Part shown: in pieces, positions 50,576 through 58,068 of the stretch
Layout of the letters: the number at the start of each line of letters is the position of its first letter
Numbering within the stretch: position 1 is the stretch's first letter
Origin: [Clostridium] hylemonae DSM 15053
GTDB taxonomy: Bacteria > Bacillota > Clostridia > Lachnospirales > Lachnospiraceae
Assembly (NCBI RefSeq): GCF_008281175.1
Contig: NZ_CP036524.1
Location: 3,224,001-3,288,000, forward strand
Reading direction: 5' to 3'
Length of the DNA stretch: 64,000 nucleotides
Notes under the pieces: model-generated
Database searches by the model: none
The model's input: the letters and a program-made list of their open reading frames with translations, nothing else
What the model was told of the DNA's origin: nothing
Program-made: the position numbers and the translations under genes

Positions 50576-52063
50576 TCATTTCCATAATGCGGTTCCGTCA
50601 TACACGCCGGCCGCGGCCTCATAATATCCCAGCCGCCTGCACTCCTCGATCACGAGACGGTAGATCTTGTCAAACAGGCGGGCAGCCTTTTCAGGGAACT
50701 TCCCGCGGTCTCCTTCTGAAAGTGTCTCGATCACTTCGATACACTGCTCATGAATCTCGCAGTTCACAGCCGTTTTTTCCGTATTCAGCAGTCCTGGTAT
50801 ACTGCGGCCGATCCGGAAGTTTTTCTGCAGAAGCATATAGATGGCGTTGAATGCGTCGATCTCTATATGTCTCGTTATGACATCCAGAAGAACGGCCGGC
50901 GTGCGTTCATACAGATATTCTTCATTCCACAGGCGCTCTATTTCTTCCTTTACCGTCTGCAGCTCTGACCGGGTAATACTGCCGGCCGCGCAGGCAGCGG
51001 CGCCTTCTGCAGTCAGCGCCAGCAACTCCAGTGTGTCCAGATAACGCCGGACATGGTATGCGATCAAATGAGGCGGCACATGAACTTTTCCGATATCGAT
51101 CCGGTCCATCTCCACAAAGATCCCATTGCCGCGGACCGTCTTCACAACACCCCACTCCTGCAGGATCTGTACCGCCTTCAGCGTTGTGTCAACACTGACG
51201 CCATATATATTCTGAAGCTCTTTATGTGGCGGAAGCCTGTCTCCCCGCTTATAACGGCCGGCTGATATCAGTCCGATGATATCCATGTACACTGCAGAAT
51301 ACCTCACATCAGCCCCCTGCAGCAGTCTTTCAAGCTGTTTTCTGCCAAGAAGGACGGCTGAGTCCGCAGCAACCTCAAATGCGGGGCTGTCTCCATCTGC
51401 CAGTCCGTACATGCCGGACATGTCGTCAAAACGGACGCTCTCCGGATCGCCCCCTGCTTCAAGGGTTTTCATGAATTCCTTAAGCTGTGTATAATATCTT
51501 GCCCTGATTTTACCGTCATCGTGCAGCGGTCTTAGGTCAGACAGCCCAAGACCGTCTACCGCCTGTAAGATCAGTGCGTTTTCATTTCGTAAAACAAAAA
51601 ACCTTATAAAGCGTTTGGACAATTTCCAAAACTCGGACGCATTATCAATATCCATATTTTCCAGAATTTTGCGCGGTATTTCCAGATCTTTCTTTTTACA
51701 AAGAGAAATTCCGTTTTTGATCACCGGATAACAGAGCAGTACCCCCGTCTTCAGCACATCATTTGTGATCTCAGTATCGATCCTCTGCAACGCCTTAGCT
51801 GTCGCGGTATGTCCCGCGCTTGTGCGGGCCGCTACAACCGGCCGCTTCCTCTTAGATGTTTCAATATATCCTTTTTCCTCCAGCATGGCCAGCGCACGAC
51901 GTACGGTTTTTTCTGAGGTTCCAAATTCCAGACACAGGTCAGCCCGGGAAGAAAGACTTGTACCCGGCGGCAGCAGTCCGCTTTCTATTTTATTTTTTAT
52001 GATACGGAAAACTCTCTCATACATCAACATATCGTATTCCAAATTAGCTCTGCCTTCTTTCAT
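50576..52063 (-). CDS. GntR-family regulator with two winged-helix domains
   Basis: 495 residues. A first GntR winged helix lies at about 12-80 (FRIIKNKIESGLLPPG, FGTSEKTVRRALAMLEEKGYI). A second full GntR winged helix lies at about 255-320 (DIIGLISAGRYKRGDRLPPHKELQNIYGVSVDTTLKAVQIL). A helical C-terminal region (about 340-490) resembles an FCD-like effector domain. Two DNA-binding heads in one chain are rare. It is the last gene of the operon with the fusion lipoprotein and hybrid kinase (19 bases after the kinase). It has no receiver domain, so a link to the kinase would need an additional step. Confidence 0.85.
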   Translation of the reverse strand: MKEGRANLEYDMLMYERVFRIIKNKIESGLLPPGTSLSSRADLCLEFGTSEKTVRRALAMLEEKGYIETSKRKRPVVAARTSAGHTATAKALQRIDTEITNDVLKTGVLLCYPVIKNGISLCKKKDLEIPRKILENMDIDNASEFWKLSKRFIRFFVLRNENALILQAVDGLGLSDLRPLHDDGKIRARYYTQLKEFMKTLEAGGDPESVRFDDMSGMYGLADGDSPAFEVAADSAVLLGRKQLERLLQGADVRYSAVYMDIIGLISAGRYKRGDRLPPHKELQNIYGVSVDTTLKAVQILQEWGVVKTVRGNGIFVEMDRIDIGKVHVPPHLIAYHVRRYLDTLELLALTAEGAAACAAGSITRSELQTVKEEIERLWNEEYLYERTPAVLLDVITRHIEIDAFNAIYMLLQKNFRIGRSIPGLLNTEKTAVNCEIHEQCIEVIETLSEGDRGKFPEKAARLFDKIYRLVIEECRRLGYYEAAAGVYDGTALWK

Positions 52064-52082
52064 CCTGTTTCTTCTTGTCCGT

Positions 52083-54695
52083 CTACGGACGCTCGGACTG
52101 CCCCGTTCTTTTTTCCCGCTCTGCCAGTGAATCCGCGTAAGCTTTTGTAATATCGTTCATGACAAAAGGTTTGGCGATATGCGCATTCATACCGCTGTCC
52201 AGACACTTTTGAACATCCTCACGGAAAGAATTTGCCGTCATCGCAATGATAATGATATCCTGCGCATCCGCGCGGGGAAGCGCGCGGATAGCCCGGGTTG
52301 CGCTGTAGCCGTCCATAACCGGCATCTGAATATCCATGAGGATCAGATCAAAGAACCCCTCCGGCGCCTCTGAAAACCGCTCAACCGCCTCCCGGCCGTT
52401 TTGGGCCGTGGTGACGGCCGCTCCCGCCTCCGTGAGCAGGGAGACCGCTATATACAGATTGATTTCATTATCCTCTGCTGCCAGAATCTGCACATTGTCC
52501 AGCATGGTCTGCTGTTGTGCATCGGCGTTATTTATGTTTTGTCCTGTCAGTCTGGCCATGAGTCCGGCTATGTCCGAATGAAATACAGGCCGGCACAGAG
52601 TTGCGTCGGCGCCGCACAATGAGGCCGCGTCGTCCAGTTCATCCTGGTCCCTCCCCGTCAGAACGACTTTAAGACGGTCATTTCGGGCTGCCTGGCGGAT
52701 ATTTGATATCAAAGCCGGCATATCCTCAGAAAAATCCCACTTTACAAAACAAAATTCATACGGACTGCCATGTTCCGCTGCCGCCTGTATCCTGTCCAAA
52801 ACGGTCTCTGCATCGGTTGTCGAATCAACCTGAAACTGCTCTTTTTCCAGCACGACGGCAAGATGAGTCTCCAGTTCCACGATCTGATTTATGATCAGGA
52901 CCGGCTGCCCGTCCCCGCAAGGTTCCACGATCTCACTTTCGTTTTCCGGCTCATAGGAAAAGGGCAGATCGACCGTAAATACGCTTCCGGCGCCGATCTC
53001 GCTCGAGACAGTGACGGAACCTCCCATCATCTGCACAAAGTTCTTCGTGATCGGCAGGCCGAGTCCGGTTCCGCCGTATTCCCTGACAATTCCGCTGTTT
53101 TCCTGTGTAAACGCTTCAAAAACACGCTCCAGATTCTCCGGTGCGATCCCGCGTCCGGTATCTCTGACCTCAAAACGAAGCCATATCCCGTTCTCATCAC
53201 GCTGCAGTTCCTCTACATTCAGACTAACATATCCGTGAGCAGGTGTAAACTTCAAAGCATTGGAAAGCAGGTTGGTCAGAATCTGATTCAGACGGAGCGC
53301 ATCGCCGGTCAGATACTCTTCCAGCTCACCGTATAAGAAAATCTGGAAATCGATCTGCTTGTTTTTTGCCTGTACGAGGAACACTGTCGTCAAGGTCCGC
53401 AAAAGGCGTCCCAGATCAAACCTTTCAGGGTGCAGCTCGATCTTACCGCTCTCGATCTTGGACATATCCAAAATGTCGTTGATCAGGGAGAGAAGGTGGG
53501 CGGAGGAGAGCGTGATCTTGTCGAGGCAGTTGCGCATCCTGTCCGGCTCTTCTATATGATGCTTCCCCAGCTCGACCATGCCCATGATGCCGTTGAGAGG
53601 GGTGCGGATCTCATGAGACATCTGAGACAGGAAATCACTTTTTGCCCGGTTTGCGGTCTCCGCCCGTTCTTTTTCCGTGCGAAGCAGCTCACTGCTGCGT
53701 TTTTCACTGCGCCTTAACAGTAAAAAGAATGTGAGGACTGTTGCAAGAATGATGAAAAAGATTCCTACGCCTACTATCACGATAAAGCGGCTCAAATATA
53801 CGATCTGATCGTTTACCGTCTCGTATGCCATACTTGTGACCATATACCAGTCTGTCCCATGAACGGGCACATAATAAAGATACTCATGGTGGTCTCCAAC
53901 GGACAAAAGTGTTATTCCGCTTTCCCCCGCTTCAATTGCAGAACGAAAGGACTTCAGATCATAACCCTCGTCAAACTCCGCCTGCTGTTCATAGATAGAA
54001 AACAGATTGGATCCGTACAAAACTGTCTCTGAAAAGATGCTTTTAATGACAAAGTCTCCGTTTTTCGTCACAATATTAGAGTGGGAGTTCGTCTGTTTCT
54101 CGCCGTCGAGACCGAGCCTCGAACCTATGTCGGAAGTCTGAATCCCAATGATCACGGCAACAAGCTTCCCGTCCTTAAATGGTGCGGGAGACATGGAAGT
54201 CCCCAACAGAATCGTATCGCTTTCCCAGATCGTTTCATTGACAGAGAGCAGCTCCCCGGAGCCCTCCAGTAACCGGTCCAGATCAGAGATCTTGGACATG
54301 GCCGGAATCGTACCGTCGGGAGAATAGGCGATCCCCTTGTCGCTGATGGCCGCGATATGTGTGAAACCGTTATTTTCCTGCGCCTGCGCCAGAAAATGTT
54401 TCAGACTCTCTTCATCCTTCAGGTCGTTCTCCGATACTGCGCCGGCGATGGTACGGATCTGGGAGAACTGGCTGTCCAGATTCGTCTGGAAATGACTGCT
54501 GACTTGTGCCGCCATCTCCTGCAGGTACACTTTACTTATGTTTGTCACTGTCCGCTCCGATACTTTTTGATATACGGCAGCCGCAGACACGCACAGAACT
54601 GCGGCCATAAGAAGCAGCACAGAAACAAAAGCAGATATTTTGTGCTCTTTATACTTTTTCTTGTCAGTATCCAATAATATCCATCCTTTCCGCAC
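52083..54695 (-). CDS. Hybrid sensor histidine kinase with two receiver domains
   Basis: 870 residues: TM1 about 20-42; dCache-type extracytoplasmic domain about 45-295; TM2 about 300-322; HisKA with H361 in FLSQMSHEIRTPLNG; HATPase (NLLSNALKFTPAHGYV, DTGRGIAPENLERVFEAF, GTGLGLPITKN); a degenerate receiver (about 595-710) lacking the normal phosphoacceptor block; and a full receiver (about 735-860) with EDNEINLY, D788 in LILMDIQMPVMDG and KPF. No HPt domain is seen. Eleven bases after the fusion-lipoprotein gene, which probably presents a ligand to its extracytoplasmic domain. The two-REC protein at 5059 is a possible phosphorelay partner in trans. Confidence 0.92.
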   Translation of the reverse strand: MRKGWILLDTDKKKYKEHKISAFVSVLLLMAAVLCVSAAAVYQKVSERTVTNISKVYLQEMAAQVSSHFQTNLDSQFSQIRTIAGAVSENDLKDEESLKHFLAQAQENNGFTHIAAISDKGIAYSPDGTIPAMSKISDLDRLLEGSGELLSVNETIWESDTILLGTSMSPAPFKDGKLVAVIIGIQTSDIGSRLGLDGEKQTNSHSNIVTKNGDFVIKSIFSETVLYGSNLFSIYEQQAEFDEGYDLKSFRSAIEAGESGITLLSVGDHHEYLYYVPVHGTDWYMVTSMAYETVNDQIVYLSRFIVIVGVGIFFIILATVLTFFLLLRRSEKRSSELLRTEKERAETANRAKSDFLSQMSHEIRTPLNGIMGMVELGKHHIEEPDRMRNCLDKITLSSAHLLSLINDILDMSKIESGKIELHPERFDLGRLLRTLTTVFLVQAKNKQIDFQIFLYGELEEYLTGDALRLNQILTNLLSNALKFTPAHGYVSLNVEELQRDENGIWLRFEVRDTGRGIAPENLERVFEAFTQENSGIVREYGGTGLGLPITKNFVQMMGGSVTVSSEIGAGSVFTVDLPFSYEPENESEIVEPCGDGQPVLIINQIVELETHLAVVLEKEQFQVDSTTDAETVLDRIQAAAEHGSPYEFCFVKWDFSEDMPALISNIRQAARNDRLKVVLTGRDQDELDDAASLCGADATLCRPVFHSDIAGLMARLTGQNINNADAQQQTMLDNVQILAAEDNEINLYIAVSLLTEAGAAVTTAQNGREAVERFSEAPEGFFDLILMDIQMPVMDGYSATRAIRALPRADAQDIIIIAMTANSFREDVQKCLDSGMNAHIAKPFVMNDITKAYADSLAEREKRTGQSERP

Positions 54696-54706
54696 AGGAA
54701 ACTTCT

Positions 54707-56650
54707 CTAATCATCCTGTGCCAGATCCCGGATCCTTCCCTCCATCTGAGCGTCCACAGCAGTATCTCTGTGCTGTTCAAAATACAGCGCCATGGCGTCG
54801 CGGTATGTCAGTCCCGTCTCTTTTATAAGTGTCACACTGCCCTTTGGAACAGTATCATCATAGTAATTGAGCATCGTATACCCGTCGCCGTTTCCCTCTG
54901 CATAACTTCTCAGGCCGGCCATATAGTCTGTCACAGCAATCTGGCAGCGGGTGTCCGCATCCACTTCTGTCCCATCAGACAATGTCACACTTACGATCCG
55001 GCTTCCGGCCGGCCTTGTGCTGTCAAAAGTATACTGAAGTCCTGAGACCTGTAGGAACCGGCCGCCGGGGAACTCCTCCGAACAGGTAGACACACTGTTC
55101 TCCAGCATCTCCCACACAGTTTCCCCATCCATCTCAAGCACAATGATCTTATTGTCAAACGGACACACTGCGGCAATGTCCCCGCCGTAGACGACTCCTT
55201 CAAAAAAACTGGCCCGTATCCCTCCGCCGTTGACGACCGCGATCGGGGCTCCGGATGCCCCGGCAACACAATCTGCTATAAAATTGCCGATCTCGGTCTC
55301 GCCCAGCCGTATATTAAAATTCTGGAGCAGCAGATCATGGCTCACCTCGCCAATGACCGTGAAATCATACGACAGTTTATCCTCACCTTCATAATTGTAT
55401 TGATCTACTGCCTGTAAGGCTTCCTCCACCGAACATTTTCCGTTCATGATGTTTCTCACACAGCCGCCAAAATATTCCACCGTTTTGCCCGGAAACAGTA
55501 CATTGTAGATATATCCCGACTCCACATATTCCTCTACGCCTCCTGGGATCGATTCCTTCGGCTGCTCGTGGTCGCGCAGGCAGGACGTGCCCCCGCCCAG
55601 ATCCGCGATCAGGGCATCCTGTCCCTCCTGCGTCGAGAGCAGCTCCAGAATCCGCCGGCACGCCTCCTGTTTTTCTTCGCCCGTGTTCTTGTTGATCCCC
55701 ATGAGCGCAGAAGGCGCAAACAGAAACCATGGCTCATTTCCTTTATCGCTGAAAAACGGAAGCATCCGGTATGTATATGCTGTACCGGTCCCTTCTTTTA
55801 CCGCTTTCTCATTGTCTGCAACGCATTCATAATATAGTGCGGAATCCCCGAAAGCGGCGGCAAGGGTGCCGTCCACAAGACGCTCCTGGCAGAGGATGGA
55901 ATTGCGCTGACGGCCGACCGCTGCAGGATCCATAACACCTGCATTTACAAAAGAATCGGACAATGAAAAGCTCTGTTCCCAGACACCGGAAAAGGCTGCC
56001 TCTTTATTTTTAAAATCTGCCAGCCATTTTACGCCCTCAACCGTCCCGAGAAAATCCGGCACCATGCACCCAACGTAGAACATGCCCACTGACGTGTTAT
56101 AGTCACTCATAATACTAAAATTTATGTCGTCCTCACCGACCCCGATCCCTTTTTCCCGCATTTCGGAGAGAGCCGACACAAGTTCCGTGTTATTTGCGGG
56201 CAGAGACAGTCCCGCCTGCTCAAACAGTGTTTCGTTGACCACATATCCGCTGTACACCCCGGGAAGCGGAATCAGATACGTTTTTCCATTTTGTTTCCAG
56301 GCATTCATGATCGTGCCGTCATACGCCTCGCTCGCCTTTGTGTCACTGAGATCGAGCAGATATTCCTGTACCATAGTTGAATCAGGCTGCGGGGTGAACA
56401 CCAGGTCCGGTCCTACACCTTTTTCAAGACGCCGGATCTGCTCGCTGGAATAGGGCGATATTTCTACCTGCAGATCAATGTCATCATAGGTGGACTCCAC
56501 CAGGTCCTCCACTTCCTTAAAATTATTGGAATAAAGAATTTTAATTACTGTCTTTTCCCTGTTCTCCTGCCGGCTGCAGCCTGAAGCTGCCCCCAATATC
56601 ATGGCTGCACTTAATATACATGCAATTCCCCTGGATACACTGCGTTTCAT
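54707..56650 (-). CDS. Lipoprotein fusing an ABC-type binding protein with a 5'-nucleotidase C-terminal domain
   Basis: 647 residues. Signal peptide with lipobox A22-S-G-C25. Residues about 35-390 are an extracellular solute-binding protein of the sugar (MsmE-like, SBP_bac_1/8) type: VGPDLVFTPQPDSTM, GKTYLIPLPGVYSGYVVNETLFEQAGL. Residues about 415-595 match the 5'-nucleotidase C-terminal domain: LGETEIGNFIADCV, VVNGGGIRASFFEGVVYGGDIAAVCPFDN, FLQVSGLQYTFD and GNGDGYTML. The metallophosphatase domain that normally precedes it is missing, so it should bind a nucleoside-like ligand rather than hydrolyse it. The promoter at 56787-56815 lies inside the longer frame and fixes the start at 56650 (AAAGGGAGAG before ATG). 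First gene of the sensor operon. Confidence 0.88.
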   Translation of the reverse strand: MKRSVSRGIACILSAAMILGAASGCSRQENREKTVIKILYSNNFKEVEDLVESTYDDIDLQVEISPYSSEQIRRLEKGVGPDLVFTPQPDSTMVQEYLLDLSDTKASEAYDGTIMNAWKQNGKTYLIPLPGVYSGYVVNETLFEQAGLSLPANNTELVSALSEMREKGIGVGEDDINFSIMSDYNTSVGMFYVGCMVPDFLGTVEGVKWLADFKNKEAAFSGVWEQSFSLSDSFVNAGVMDPAAVGRQRNSILCQERLVDGTLAAAFGDSALYYECVADNEKAVKEGTGTAYTYRMLPFFSDKGNEPWFLFAPSALMGINKNTGEEKQEACRRILELLSTQEGQDALIADLGGGTSCLRDHEQPKESIPGGVEEYVESGYIYNVLFPGKTVEYFGGCVRNIMNGKCSVEEALQAVDQYNYEGEDKLSYDFTVIGEVSHDLLLQNFNIRLGETEIGNFIADCVAGASGAPIAVVNGGGIRASFFEGVVYGGDIAAVCPFDNKIIVLEMDGETVWEMLENSVSTCSEEFPGGRFLQVSGLQYTFDSTRPAGSRIVSVTLSDGTEVDADTRCQIAVTDYMAGLRSYAEGNGDGYTMLNYYDDTVPKGSVTLIKETGLTYRDAMALYFEQHRDTAVDAQMEGRIRDLAQDD

Positions 56651-56786
56651 ATCGCTCTCCCTTTCTTTCTGCGCGCCGCACCGGCCGCTTTGCCGGTCCG
56701 CCGCGGCGCGCCCTTTGAATATACTCAAATCTGTTTGGCTGACCGGGTCAAACAGATCGGTCATTTCTTGGAACCTTATCCATATT

Positions 56787-56815
56787 ATTATAAGGCAAAA
56801 TATGGTACTTTGCAA
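56787..56815 (-). promoter_or_regulatory. Promoter of the fusion-lipoprotein sensor operon
   Basis: On the minus strand TTGCAA (56815-56810), 17-base spacer, TATAAT (56792-56787). The predicted start near 56780 leaves a 130-base leader and excludes the upstream in-frame ATG at 56854. The remainder of the 297-base gap 56651-56947 holds a terminator and an inverted GGCGCGCC-like region near 56668-56712. Confidence 0.75.
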
Positions 56816-56888
56816 TAAAAAACGCCGATTCCGGACGCCGATGCATTTTGCCATGCCTTTTTAACAGCGGACGCAGGACAAAAAAACA

Positions 56889-56920
56889 GCGCTGGATATT
56901 TATATTCAAATATCCAGCGC
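56889..56920 (-). terminator. Terminator of the third importer operon
   Basis: GCGCTGGATATTT (56889-56901) and its complement (56908-56920), followed on the minus strand by a run of T, 27 bases past the oxidoreductase stop. Confidence 0.85.
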
Positions 56921-56947
56921 CTGCCCTCATATTTTATTCAGTATGTC

Positions 56948-57964
56948 TCACCGTTTCGCCCGGCACGCCGCGTCTTCAAACGCCCGGTCCAGAATGCGGG
57001 CGTTCTGCACTGTCTCCTCCATGGATACGAGCGGTTTCTCCCCGTCCAGTATACATCTGCCAAATTGTTCTGCTTCCAGCATATAATTATCCGGACACAT
57101 TACGATGTATTCCGTCTTAACCTCGTCCAGAACCTCCACATTATCCACATAAGCGCCTGTGGAGACTGTAAACTTGCTTACATTTCTGCAGTTGAAATTA
57201 CACGGAACTTCGATCCGCCCCTTTTCTCCAACCACAGCATAATATCCCCTCGCGTAAGAATTGAGAGAAGAGTAGCCTGCCGCCTGTGTGCCGTCATCGT
57301 ACTTGAGCAGGAATGTATTGCTTACATCCACCCCGTGCCTTTCGTCCATCTCGGCAAACGCCTTGACACATTCCGGTTCCTTCCCGAGCAGGTAGCTTAT
57401 GACACTGACATTGTAGCAGGCCATATCATAAAAAGCGCCCCCTCCCAGGTTCCTGTCCATCCTTATGTTGGACATGTCCGTAAGTACATCCGTCAGATGG
57501 GATTCCATATACTTCACCTTCCCTACCGCGCCTTCCTCTATGAGCTCCTTGACCTTATTTACAAGGGGGCTGTGGCGGTAGGCAAACGCCTCCATGAGCA
57601 GCACGCCGTTCTCCCGGCATATCTCAAACATCCTCTTGGCCTCTTCCTCATTCATGGCGATCGGTTTCTCACACAAAATGTGCTTACCGGCCCTGGCGGC
57701 CTTTTCCACCCACTCAAAGTGCATCGAATTCGGGAGCGGTATGTACACGGCCTCCACCTGATCATCCTCCAGCAGCTTCTCATAACTGTCATAAGCCTTC
57801 TCCGCTCCAAACAGTCTTTGGAACTCTTTTGCCTTGGCACTTCCCCGGCTTACAACGGCATACAGCCTGGCGTTATCCGCCTGGAGCAGCCCGGGTATCA
57901 TTCTTATTCTGGCAATTCCGGCACAGCCGAGAACGCCCCAGTTCACCATTTTACCCATCATCAT
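56948..57964 (-). CDS. Gfo/Idh/MocA-family oxidoreductase
   Basis: 338 residues. N-terminal Rossmann VNWGVLGCAGIARIRMIPGL, the EKP motif in HILCEKPIAMNEEEAKR (lysine catalytic) and the C-terminal GFO_IDH_MocA_C domain. Members oxidise or reduce inositols, amino sugars and polyols with NAD(P). Last gene of the third importer operon, after palindromic repeat copy 4. The frame begins ATGATGATG; the third ATG (57958) has the best distance from AGGAG. Probably acts on the imported substrate or its isomer. Confidence 0.9.
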   Translation of the reverse strand: MMMGKMVNWGVLGCAGIARIRMIPGLLQADNARLYAVVSRGSAKAKEFQRLFGAEKAYDSYEKLLEDDQVEAVYIPLPNSMHFEWVEKAARAGKHILCEKPIAMNEEEAKRMFEICRENGVLLMEAFAYRHSPLVNKVKELIEEGAVGKVKYMESHLTDVLTDMSNIRMDRNLGGGAFYDMACYNVSVISYLLGKEPECVKAFAEMDERHGVDVSNTFLLKYDDGTQAAGYSSLNSYARGYYAVVGEKGRIEVPCNFNCRNVSKFTVSTGAYVDNVEVLDEVKTEYIVMCPDNYMLEAEQFGRCILDGEKPLVSMEETVQNARILDRAFEDAACRAKR

Positions 57965-57989
57965 CTCCTGCCTTTCCTCGTTGGGGTTT

Positions 57990-58029
57990 GTTGGGGACGG
58001 GGGAAAATTAATTTTCCCCCGTCCCCAAC
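57990..58029. repeat. Palindromic repeat, copy 4
   Basis: A perfect 40-bp palindrome with arm TTGGGGACGGGGGAAAATTA and a changed centre. On the right an incomplete extra arm (CCCCTGTCCCCAATTTTATT) and GGGTGTCCC follow, recalling the flank of copy 2. Like copy 2 it lies just past the stop of a fused DhaK-DhaL gene. Confidence 0.85.
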
Positions 58030-58068
58030 CTCGTTTTCCCCTGTCCCCAATTTTATTTCAGGGTGTCC

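Noticed and set aside
56651-56854. 68-residue N-terminal extension of the fusion lipoprotein
   Set aside because: A strong promoter lies within it and the signal peptide with lipobox begins at the ATG at 56650.
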